A stretch of 57,102 nucleotides of DNA from NCBI GenBank assembly GCA_018830565.1, contig JAHJRX010000020.1:1-57102 (forward strand), in the 5' to 3' direction. Below, piece by piece: positions 34,141 to 41,835 of the stretch. Under the pieces are notes generated by a model, which ran no database searches, was not told the origin of the DNA, and saw nothing but the letters and a program-made list of their open reading frames with translations. The DNA comes from a bacterium. GTDB taxonomy: Bacteria > UBA9089 > JAHJRX01. The position numbers were made by a program, and so were the translations under genes. Each line of letters opens with the position of its first letter. Position 1 is the stretch's first letter.

Positions 34141-35032
34141 TTTTTTTAGCTTTATACATCGCTTTATCTGCTAAGCCAATCAGATCCTTTATATTTTCAG
34201 CATCATCAGGATAATTTGATACTCCTAAACTTATGGTCACCTTTAGCTGTATTTGATGATAATCAAATTTAAAATTTCTAATTAAAGAACAAATCCTCTC
34301 GGCGACTAATATTCCCTGGTCTTTGGGTGTTTCTGGTAAAACAATTACTATCTCTTCTCCACCATAACGAGCTACCACATCAGCTCCGGAGTGAACATTG
34401 CTCCTGATTAAATTAGAGAGAATCTTTAAAACATAATCTCCGGTCAAGTGCCCGTGTTGATCATTAATTCTCTTGAAATTATCAATATCGATCATAATTA
34501 AAGAAAAAGTCTCTCCATGTTCATAAGAACGAGCAGTCTCTTTTTCTAAATAACTCTTAAGATATTTATGGGTAAATAAATTAGTCAGTCCATCAATAAT
34601 AGAGTCTTCTTCTGCAAAAACAGTCCGTTTATCCATTTCTCTAAGTCTACTTCCCAAAGTCTTTATTACCGTAAAAGCAATAGAGTCATCTAATTTGATT
34701 AAAGCTTGAAATTCATTCCTCCTAATCATAATTAACTGACAATCTTCCACAGCTTCTACCGTAGCGTTCCTATTATCTCCTTCTATTAAAGCCATCTCTC
34801 CAAAAAAATCTCCTCTTTCTAAGGTAGCTATTATAGAATCTATCCCCTCTTTAACTTGCTTCAAGACACAAACCTTACCTTCCTTAATCACATAAAAAGC
34901 ATCCCCGGGGTCATTTTCTTTAAAGATAATACTTCCTTTAGGATAAAGCTTTTCTTGGGCGATCTTAGTAATTTTTCTTAGCTTATCCTCACTTAAATTA
35001 GTAAAAAAAGGAACTTGTTTTAAATACTCCAT
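34112..35032 (-). CDS. Cyclic-nucleotide-binding domain fused to GGDEF diguanylate cyclase
   Basis: 306 residues. The N-terminal ~120 are a cNMP-binding domain ([38 protein letters not shown]). A GGDEF domain follows, with [13 protein letters not shown] as active-site loop, [17 protein letters not shown] and [15 protein letters not shown] is a functional variant, so c-di-GMP synthesis is expected. The usual RxxD inhibitory site five residues before is replaced by SGAD, so product inhibition at that site is probably absent. It offsets the HD-GYP phosphodiesterases. It lies inside the ruv cluster. Confidence 0.9.
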   Translation of the reverse strand: MEYLKQVPFFTNLSEDKLRKITKIAQEKLYPKGSIIFKENDPGDAFYVIKEGKVCVLKQVKEGIDSIIATLERGDFFGEMALIEGDNRNATVEAVEDCQLIMIRRNEFQALIKLDDSIAFTVIKTLGSRLREMDKRTVFAEEDSIIDGLTNLFTHKYLKSYLEKETARSYEHGETFSLIMIDIDNFKRINDQHGHLTGDYVLKILSNLIRSNVHSGADVVARYGGEEIVIVLPETPKDQGILVAERICSLIRNFKFDYHQIQLKVTISLGVSNYPDDAENIKDLIGLADKAMYKAKKNGKDRVFYA

Positions 35033-35083
35033 CTTAAATACTCCATCTTAAAATCTTCATATTAAAATCTTATCAATAAACCA

Positions 35084-35144
35084 TTAGCTATCAGCTATCA
35101 GCTATCAGCATTCAGCTATCAGCCTAATAATTGATAGCTGAATG
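35084..35144. repeat. CTATCAGC repeat and perfect 13-bp hairpin
   Basis: AGCTATC AGCTATC AGCTATC repeats at 35087-35107 run into a perfect hairpin, CATTCAGCTATCA (35109-35121) and TGATAGCTGAATG (35132-35144). It has no T-run on either side. Same word family as at 26236 and 55970. Confidence 0.75.
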
Positions 35145-35145
35145 T

Positions 35146-35736
35146 TTATAAATAACTTAGGGACTTTCTAATTATTTCTTCAACATTCTTAATTTGAGGT
35201 AAATTTTCTTTAACTTTCGAAAGAGCTATTAAGGCTTGATTCTTTTTAAATCCTAAAGAAACTAAAGCCATAAGTGCTTCTTCAAAAAAAATCTGGTCTT
35301 TCTCTTGAAAAAAAACTTGATCTTCTTCTAAAACTTTATATCTTTCTTTTAACTCTAGAATTATCCTCTCGGCAGTCTTTTTGCCAATACCACTAAATTT
35401 AGTTAAAAAATTAACTTCTCCTCTCCCGATAGCCAGCTTAAAATCTCTTAAAGAAGTTATTTGGGATAAGATGGAAAGAGCACCCTTAGGTCCTATTCCA
35501 GCAATAGATGTCAACGACCAAAAGATCTCCCTCTCTTCAAGAGTAAAAAATCCATATAAAGCTACAGACTCTTCTTTAACTACTAAATGAGTAAATAAAG
35601 TAACTTCTTTGGGTTTTTCAGGAAGCTTATGGTAAGTAGATAAGGGTACATGTGCCTTATACCCAATACCGCTATTGTCTATAACCACAGAGGTTGGTAA
35701 TTTTTCTACTAATCTGCCGGTAATTGACTCAATCAA
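35146..35736 (-). CDS. ruvA: Holliday junction branch migration protein RuvA
   Basis: Tetramer that grips the four-way junction. N-terminal OB domain, the paired HhH motifs FWSLTSIAGIGPKGALSIL and FLTKFSGIGKKTAERIILEL, and the mobile C-terminal domain (EALMALVSLGFKKNQALIAL) are all present. 196 residues is normal. It overlaps ruvC by 4 bases. Confidence 0.95.
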   Translation of the reverse strand: MIESITGRLVEKLPTSVVIDNSGIGYKAHVPLSTYHKLPEKPKEVTLFTHLVVKEESVALYGFFTLEEREIFWSLTSIAGIGPKGALSILSQITSLRDFKLAIGRGEVNFLTKFSGIGKKTAERIILELKERYKVLEEDQVFFQEKDQIFFEEALMALVSLGFKKNQALIALSKVKENLPQIKNVEEIIRKSLSYL

Positions 35737-36230
35737 GCATTTGCCTCTTTTAAGATTTCCATCTTAAAACAATGAGCATGGCAAATAGCCACCGCTAAAG
35801 CATCAGCCGCATCGTCAGAATAAGGTTTGTCTTTTAAATGGAGTAATAATTTGACCATTTCTTGAACTTGATCCTTCTTGGCATGTCCAAAACCTACGAT
35901 GGCTTGTTTTATTTGCAAAGGCGTATATTCTTTAATCTTAATATTTCCTTGGCTTCCTGCTAAAATGATTACTCCTCTGGCTTGACCTACATTCAAAGCG
36001 GTTTTTATGTTCTTACAAAAAAATAATTCTTCTATCGCCATTACGGCAGGCTGATAATCTTTGATTAATCTATAAACTTCATCGTAAATCTTTTCCAATC
36101 TCTTCATATATTCCTGATTACTTTTAGTGATAATGCAGCCATAATCTACCACCTTTAAACTATCCCCATCTTTATCTATGACTCCATACCCAATGTTAGC
36201 TAAGCCAGGATCTATGCCTAAAATTATCAA
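35733..36230 (-). CDS. ruvC: Crossover junction endonuclease RuvC
   Basis: Resolves Holliday junctions. The first catalytic Asp is in ILGIDPGLANIGYGV, a catalytic Glu in AIEELFF, and the closing acidic pair in DDAADALAVAICHAH. 165 residues. It sits in the standard yebC-ruvC-ruvA order with a 3-bp gap to yebC and a 4-base overlap with ruvA. Confidence 0.96.
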   Translation of the reverse strand: MIILGIDPGLANIGYGVIDKDGDSLKVVDYGCIITKSNQEYMKRLEKIYDEVYRLIKDYQPAVMAIEELFFCKNIKTALNVGQARGVIILAGSQGNIKIKEYTPLQIKQAIVGFGHAKKDQVQEMVKLLLHLKDKPYSDDAADALAVAICHAHCFKMEILKEANA

Positions 36231-36233
36231 AAG

Positions 36234-36989
36234 CTAAATTTCCTCAATCTCTCTTAAAATTTCATCAGGAATGTTAAAGTTAGAAAATACTTGTTGCACA
36301 TCATCATCTTCGTCTAAGCTTTCAATTAACTTTAAAAGTTGCAAAGCAGTGCTTTTATCCACCTCGAGATAATTTCGAGGAATCATCGATAAAGTAGTCA
36401 ACTCAATCTTAATCTTATTTTCTTCTAAAATCTTTCTCATTATTTCTAATCTTGAAGGATCGGTATAGACTTCATAAGCATCTTTCTCTACCTTGTAGTC
36501 CTCTGCTCCTGCTTCAGTAATAATATCAAGCAACTTTTCTTCGGAAACTTCATCCTTGTTAACGGCTAAGTATCCTTTTTTATTAAACATCCAAGAAACA
36601 CATCCAGATTCACCTAAACTACCACCTCTTTTAGAAAAAATATTTCTTATATTTGAAGTAGTTCTATTTTTATTATCAGTCATCGCTTCAACTAAAATCG
36701 CCACTCCTCCTGCGCCATAACCTTCATATATTACCTCTTCGGGCATGGTCTCTCCTGAAGACTCCCCTGTTGCTTTTTGAATAGCTCGTTTAATATTATC
36801 TATAGGCATATTATAATCCTTAGCTTTTAAAATAGCTAAACGTAACCTAGAATTTCCTTCTAAATCAGAACCCCCCAATTTCACCGCTACCACAATCTCT
36901 TTAATTAACTTAGAAAATAATTTACCTCTTTTAGCATCTACCACTGCCTTCTTTCGCTTAATACCAGCCCACTTAGAGTGCCCTGACAA
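36234..36989 (-). CDS. yebC: YebC/PmpR family protein
   Basis: TACO1/YebC family member. These proteins were long annotated as transcriptional regulators; members are now tied to translation of proline-rich stretches. Family marks are the start MSGHSKWAGIKRKKAVVDAKRGKLF, the block PIDNIKRAIQKATGE, and YEGYGAGGVAILVEAMTDN. 251 residues, full length. Good Shine-Dalgarno (GGAGGTAAATT). First gene of the yebC-ruvC-ruvA group. Confidence 0.94.
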   Translation of the reverse strand: MSGHSKWAGIKRKKAVVDAKRGKLFSKLIKEIVVAVKLGGSDLEGNSRLRLAILKAKDYNMPIDNIKRAIQKATGESSGETMPEEVIYEGYGAGGVAILVEAMTDNKNRTTSNIRNIFSKRGGSLGESGCVSWMFNKKGYLAVNKDEVSEEKLLDIITEAGAEDYKVEKDAYEVYTDPSRLEIMRKILEENKIKIELTTLSMIPRNYLEVDKSTALQLLKLIESLDEDDDVQQVFSNFNIPDEILREIEEI

Positions 36990-37004
36990 CTTAATTTACC
37001 TCCT

Positions 37005-39071
37005 TTATTCTTCCTCTTTTTCTTTTTTAGATTCACTAATAATTTGTTCGGTAAGATGAGGCGGCACTACTTCATATTGGGCAAACTTCATGGTATGCCT
37101 TCCTCTTCCTTGGGTAACCGAACGTAAAGTAGTGGAATATTTATACATCTCGGCTTCTGAAACTAAAGCAGTGACTACTTGAAGCCTATCTTCTGAACTC
37201 ATTCCTAATATTTTTCCTCTTTTGCTGTTTAGATCGCTGATAATATCACCCATGTATTCTTCAGGAACATAAACTTTTACTTCCATAATAGGTTCTAACA
37301 AGACTGGATTGGCTTGTTCAAAAGCTTTCTTAAAAGCAAAGGAAGCAGCAATTTGAAAAGCAATATCAGAAGAATCCACGCTATGATAAGAGCCATCATA
37401 TAAAGTAACCTTAACATTGATAATAGGATAGTTGGCTAATATTCCTTTAGATAAAGTATCTTTAACTCCTTTCTCGATAGCTGGAATATATTTAGACGGA
37501 ATAGCTCCCCCAAAAATCTTATCAACAAATTCATAAGTTTGTTCTCCATATAAGGGTTCTAATTCTAAAAAAGCATGTCCATATTGGCCTTTTCCTCCAG
37601 ATTGCTTCTTATACTTGCCTTCTCCTTTAGCGGTAATTTGAATAGTTTCTCGATAAGCGATTCTTGGTTTACTTAATTTTACTTCTACTCCAAACTTTTC
37701 TTTTAACTTGTGGATCATTACTTCTAAATGGACTTCTCCCATCCCATAAATTAAGGTCTGTTTTAGCTCGTGATCATGCTTTATTACAAAAGTAGGATCT
37801 TCTTCTGTGAGCCTACTTAGCCCTAAGCTCATTTTCTCCTGATCAGCTTTGGTCTTGGGTTCAAGAGCCATAGAGATTACCGGTTCTGGAAAATTAATTT
37901 TATCAAAAACTATAGGTTTACTATGATCACACAAGACATCAAAGATAGAAGCATTCTTTAGTTTAACAAAGGCAGCAATATCGCCGGCTTCTACTTTTGG
38001 GGTATCTTCCCGCTTTTTACCATTAACCCAACAAATTTTTCCTACTCTCTCTTTTATTCTTTTAGTGGCATTATAAACTTCGCTATTGGCATTTAAAACC
38101 CCAGAAAGTACTTTAAAATAAGTAAGTTCTCCGATATGAGGATCGGTTTCTACCTTAAAGATAAGAGCTGAAAAAGAATCATCAGGAGTCGCTTTTCTTT
38201 CTTCCTCTTGATTGGTAAGGGGGTTAATCCCTTTGCTATTCTTTCTCTCGATAGCCAAAGGCATAAAATCTGAAATAAGATCAAGTAATTTATTTATGGC
38301 TATATTATTAAGAGCACTTCCACATAATAAGGGAGTAATGCTTCCTTGTTTGATGCCTAATTTTAACCCTTTAAAAATTTCTTCCTTGGTCAGTCCTTCT
38401 CCTTCTAAGTATTTTTCTGTTAATTCATCATTGCTTTCGGCAATCTTTTCTATTAATTTATCCCGGTAGGCTAAGGCTTTGCCTTTTAATTCGTCTTTTA
38501 TTTCCTCTTCTGTTACTTTACCATTTTGATAGATCAGGGCTTTTAAGTCTATTAAATCTATAATTCCTTTAAAATCACTGCCTTCGCCAATAGGTAGTTG
38601 CAACAAGACTACTTGGGGTCCAAAAGAATCTTGGATATTTTTTATTTTTTCATAAAAGTTAATATTCTCTTTGTTTAATTTATTTATAAATATAACTTTG
38701 GGAATTCCTTCTTCATCGGCATACTTCCAAACTAATTCTGTACCAACTGTTACTCCTGAAGTAACATCAATCACGATAATAACTGATTCTACTACGTTAA
38801 ATGGTCTTCTAATTTCCCCAATAAAGTCTGTATATCCTGGAGTGTCGATAATATTTATCTTGCTATTATTCCAGTTCATCATAGCCAAAGTTGACTTTAT
38901 GCTGATCTTTCTCTTGATCTCTTCAGGATCAAAATCAGTAAAACTACTACCATGATCAACTCTTCCCAATCGATCTATAACTTTACCATTATAAAGCATG
39001 GCCTCTACTAAAGATGTCTTTCCTGTCCCTCCATGGCCACCAATCATTATATTCTTTACTAAATTAGCCAT
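37005..39071 (-). CDS. EF-G-like GTPase (FusA2/EF-G-II type)
   Basis: Five-domain translation-factor GTPase, 688 residues from the ATG at 39071, which has GGAGGAGAG just upstream. The ATG at 39086 lies in that ribosome binding site. G1 is GGHGGTGKTSLVE rather than the AHIDAGKTT of housekeeping EF-G, and switch I is KRKISIKST rather than ERGITI. G3 DTPGYTDF and G4 INKLNKE are intact. These changes mark the EF-G-like subgroup; its function is less clear than that of canonical EF-G (ribosome recycling or a specialised role). No tuf, rpsL or rpsG genes adjoin it. Confidence 0.9.
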   Translation of the reverse strand: MANLVKNIMIGGHGGTGKTSLVEAMLYNGKVIDRLGRVDHGSSFTDFDPEEIKRKISIKSTLAMMNWNNSKINIIDTPGYTDFIGEIRRPFNVVESVIIVIDVTSGVTVGTELVWKYADEEGIPKVIFINKLNKENINFYEKIKNIQDSFGPQVVLLQLPIGEGSDFKGIIDLIDLKALIYQNGKVTEEEIKDELKGKALAYRDKLIEKIAESNDELTEKYLEGEGLTKEEIFKGLKLGIKQGSITPLLCGSALNNIAINKLLDLISDFMPLAIERKNSKGINPLTNQEEERKATPDDSFSALIFKVETDPHIGELTYFKVLSGVLNANSEVYNATKRIKERVGKICWVNGKKREDTPKVEAGDIAAFVKLKNASIFDVLCDHSKPIVFDKINFPEPVISMALEPKTKADQEKMSLGLSRLTEEDPTFVIKHDHELKQTLIYGMGEVHLEVMIHKLKEKFGVEVKLSKPRIAYRETIQITAKGEGKYKKQSGGKGQYGHAFLELEPLYGEQTYEFVDKIFGGAIPSKYIPAIEKGVKDTLSKGILANYPIINVKVTLYDGSYHSVDSSDIAFQIAASFAFKKAFEQANPVLLEPIMEVKVYVPEEYMGDIISDLNSKRGKILGMSSEDRLQVVTALVSEAEMYKYSTTLRSVTQGRGRHTMKFAQYEVVPPHLTEQIISESKKEKEEE

Positions 39072-39114
39072 ATCTCTCCTCCCCATCTAAAATAGTAAGT
39101 GTTTAGTAAGTGTT

Positions 39115-39230
39115 TATAGTAGTTATTAACGAAAACCGGACATAGGAAATAATACCGAGCAATAAAAGATAAACTTGTTTGCCCTCAAATTAATTTGCTC
39201 TATGTCAAATTTTCATTAATAAGTGTTATA
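39115..39230. mobile_element. MITE family A, copy 2
   Basis: 116 bp. Left end TATAGTAGTTATTAACGA, right end TTTTCATTAATAAGTGTTATA, internal GGAAATAATACCGAGCAATA and TTGTTTGCCCTCAAATT shared with the other copies. It abuts MITE B copy 2 (one base between them). Non-coding. Confidence 0.88.
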
Positions 39231-39231
39231 T

Positions 39232-39422
39232 ATGCAATCTGATAAATAACTTGACATAATAGTTGTATTTCCACCCCCTAACCCCCGCCAGCGGGGGACA
39301 GCCTCGTGGATGTCCGTTGTTTCGTTGCCTTTTTCGGACAGGGACAAGCTTATCCCCCGCTGGCGGGGGTTAGGGGGTGGATTTTCCCTACGAGGTATGT
39401 CAACTTAATTAATGGATTGCAT
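39232..39422. mobile_element. MITE family B, copy 2 (outer arms inverted relative to core)
   Basis: 191 bp. The outer left arm equals the reverse complement of the outer right arm of copy 1, and vice versa, but the core CCACCCCCTAACCCCC...GACAGCCTCGTGGATGTCC runs in the same direction as in copy 1. About 40 extra bases (including GTTGTTTCGTTGCC and GGGACAAGCTTATC) lie in the loop. Non-coding. No other gene is seen between 39087 and 39546. Confidence 0.85.
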
Positions 39423-39546
39423 ATAATATAAATAGTATCTAAACACTTACTAAAATATAATAACCTTATCTCTTTGTCAAGGTAGAATTCAGCAATTTGA
39501 TAAGGCCTTGATTATAAAATTTCCCCTTAGCTAAAGTTACTGATTA

Positions 39547-39990
39547 TTAATACATAGAAGAGATTTTAAATTTAACTATCTTACTTTCTCCATATGACTT
39601 ACCTACTGTAACTTTTAAGACGGCCACATGAGAACCTACTCCAATGGCACCAACACTAAGATTACCGGTGATACCAGTAAGTAAATTCTTTCCATCTATC
39701 TCCCACTTATAAGCATTCCATTCGGTAACATCTCTTCCATCTTTATATTGTGCTCTTCCTGAAAAAGGAATTTGGAAAACAAATTCTATGATAAAATTTT
39801 GTTCTTGATTAGGATCTGGTTTATCAATATAAACATTAAGATCTTGTTCTTGGGTCGTTTTATAACTTGGATCATAAGGATTAGAACGTTTTAAGTTACC
39901 ACAGTTATTTAATAAAATAACAAAAGCTACTAAAAAAGTTAGTAAAATTAGATAATATCTTTTAAGTTTAATAATTTTTAATGGTAACAT
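39547..39990 (-). CDS. Putative lipoprotein with NPYDPS motif
   Basis: About 147 residues if started at the Met at 39990; a longer frame opens at 40023. A hydrophobic signal (YLILLTFLVAFVILL) ends in a lipobox-like LLNNC, followed by GNLKRSNPYDPS, a motif shared with the neighbour upstream (DIKRENPHDPS). The rest looks like a beta-sandwich, Ig-like domain (WEIDGKNLLTGITGN, SHVAVLKVTVGKS). It overlaps its upstream neighbour by about 20 bases. Probably an outer-membrane or periplasmic lipoprotein; function unknown. Confidence 0.62.
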   Translation of the reverse strand: MLPLKIIKLKRYYLILLTFLVAFVILLNNCGNLKRSNPYDPSYKTTQEQDLNVYIDKPDPNQEQNFIIEFVFQIPFSGRAQYKDGRDVTEWNAYKWEIDGKNLLTGITGNLSVGAIGVGSHVAVLKVTVGKSYGESKIVKFKISSMY

Positions 39991-40387
39991 TGATAGAATT
40001 TCTTCCCACATTCCCGTCATCATCAGAAACTTCTAAAGTTATAACATGCTTTCCGTAACTCTTAAGAAGAATTCCCCGTAATTGAATATTGTTACCCTTG
40101 CAACTTCCAGCGTCTATATTTGATTTCCAAGTATATCTACTACTATCTGTTATTATTCCTTCTTGTGGATCTTTGGCCGTACCACTATAAAAACCATCAG
40201 TATATAGTATTTGATTATCCTTAGGATTAGTAATAGTTACCCTTGGTCCTTCAAAGTTATTGGTGCTTGGGTCATGAGGATTTTCTCTTTTTATATCTCC
40301 ACAAGAATAAAGAAAAAAAGTTAGTAAGCAGACTAAAAAAACTTTTCTAGACCTAATCCACCCAAATAACAATCTTAATCTGGTCAT
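39968..40387 (-). CDS. Putative lipoprotein with NPHDPS motif and Ig-like domain
   Basis: 139 residues. Signal VFLVCLLTFFLYSC with a lipobox LYSC at about residue 26-29, then GDIKRENPHDPST. The remainder is a probable Ig/PKD-like beta domain ending KHVITLEVSDDDGNVGRNSINVT. It is a paralogue of the gene that overlaps its 3' end, apparently an old duplication. It lies downstream of the propeller protein on the same strand. Function unknown. Confidence 0.65.
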   Translation of the reverse strand: MTRLRLLFGWIRSRKVFLVCLLTFFLYSCGDIKRENPHDPSTNNFEGPRVTITNPKDNQILYTDGFYSGTAKDPQEGIITDSSRYTWKSNIDAGSCKGNNIQLRGILLKSYGKHVITLEVSDDDGNVGRNSINVTIKNY

Positions 40388-40434
40388 AATTTATCCAACC
40401 TTAACTATCGGTTACAGAAGGTAATTTGCCTTCT

Positions 40435-41835
40435 TTAAGGTATCACTTTGAAAATACACTTTTTGTCTAAACACCATAGATAAAAACCATCAAAAACTAA
40501 TCCACTTCCCAAGGAGGTAGGAGCAGGATAAGACTCTAAAATACTTCCATCTTCAGGATTAATTTTATAAAGAAAATCATTCTTATACTCTAAACACCAC
40601 AAGCACTCACCATCCCAAGCAATACTATAAGTTTCGCTCTCTGGAGCACGAATTTGATGTAAAATAACTCCATCTTTAGTATCTATACGATAAATGATAC
40701 CAACTACCTCATCGCAACACCATAATGCTTCTCCATCATGAGCTAAGCCACTAATCCAACGATTAGGAGCAGGAATTTCAGATACGACCATTCCTGTTCT
40801 TGGATTAATTTTATAAATTTTACCTTCTTTTTTATCGGAATTCCAAAGATAACCTTCTCCAAAGGAAAGTCCGGCAGAATCCTCTCCTGGGGCAGGAAAA
40901 GAATATCTTTGATCCCCAGTTAAAGGGTCTATCTGGTAAATTTTCTTTTCAATAAAATCACTATACCATAAACTATTTCCATCAAAAGCTAATCCCGAAG
41001 GAAAGGAAGTAAGAATTTTAAGACTAGAAATAACGGTACCACTTGCGTATTCAAAATGTTCTTTTTGAAAATAAGAAGGATAGCCTTCTTCCTCTGTTGT
41101 CTTTTCTTTAGCCGGTATAGGCGGGGCTTCTTTAGCCAACTGATCTAAATCTTTATACGACTGTCTTTTTTCTAAGATAGAATAAATAGACCAAATCTGA
41201 TGATAAGGATCGGGATAAGGGGAAGGCAAGATATCTTTAGATGGTATTCCTATCTCTTCTTTGGGTTGTTCTTGGTAGTTAGAGACAACCTTTTTTTCCG
41301 GCATCATTCTTTCCTTATCTAAGCTCTTTTTTTCCTGATCTTCGTCTTTTCCTAAAGATAACTTACTAATATTTTGAGCATCCAAGAAAGCATCTAAGAT
41401 GCTCATTCCCATAATACCAAGAGCTACCCAAAAAAGAGAATTCCTAGTCTTATAATTATCGTTAGCTTGATTGAACCATTTATCAAAAGTTTCTGGATCT
41501 GTCCCTGGCGGTAAACCTTGATATGTTTTATAAGAATCATCATACTTCAGATGAAAGATAAGGGCCGTCGTTAAAGAAAGAACATAGAGACTTGCCATGA
41601 CTAATCCTTTGGCTCTTTTTTTATTATAAAACTGTCCCATACCGGGAATTAAAGACATTAATCCTACTTTAAAAGGACTTACTTGTTGGTGGATAACCAG
41701 CTCTTTTTTTTCTTTAGAGCTTACTTCTTGGGAAATAAGGCTATTCTTTTTCTTGTTATAATACTTAGCCAGAGACTCCCCCGGAAAAGAAATAAACAAT
41801 AAAAAGACTAAACAGAGAGAAATTATCTTCTTCAT
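40435..41835 (-). CDS. Exported DUF5683-type protein with C-terminal beta-propeller
   Basis: 466 residues. Signal peptide (ISLCLVFLLFISFPGESLA), then a membrane-associated region PGMGQFYNKKRAKGLVMASL of the DUF5683 kind with two hydrophobic segments, a variable charged Pro-rich middle, and from about residue 260 a propeller of five or more blades. Each blade carries the pattern GLAFDGNSLWYSD / KIYQIDPLTG / SIAWDGECLWCLE. Such NHL-like propellers bind other proteins or glycans. It starts directly at the end of valS and precedes two lipoprotein genes, so the three may be one envelope module. Confidence 0.7.
   Translation of the reverse strand: MKKIISLCLVFLLFISFPGESLAKYYNKKKNSLISQEVSSKEKKELVIHQQVSPFKVGLMSLIPGMGQFYNKKRAKGLVMASLYVLSLTTALIFHLKYDDSYKTYQGLPPGTDPETFDKWFNQANDNYKTRNSLFWVALGIMGMSILDAFLDAQNISKLSLGKDEDQEKKSLDKERMMPEKKVVSNYQEQPKEEIGIPSKDILPSPYPDPYHQIWSIYSILEKRQSYKDLDQLAKEAPPIPAKEKTTEEEGYPSYFQKEHFEYASGTVISSLKILTSFPSGLAFDGNSLWYSDFIEKKIYQIDPLTGDQRYSFPAPGEDSAGLSFGEGYLWNSDKKEGKIYKINPRTGMVVSEIPAPNRWISGLAHDGEALWCCDEVVGIIYRIDTKDGVILHQIRAPESETYSIAWDGECLWCLEYKNDFLYKINPEDGSILESYPAPTSLGSGLVFDGFYLWCLDKKCIFKVIP

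Larger units (their letters stand above)
39091..39456. repeat. Outer inverted repeat enclosing MITE A and MITE B copies
   Basis: AATAGTAAGTGTTTAG at 39091-39106 and its inverse CTAAACACTTACTA at 39439-39452 flank the two adjacent elements. This suggests a third small palindromic element that was later invaded. Confidence 0.5.
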
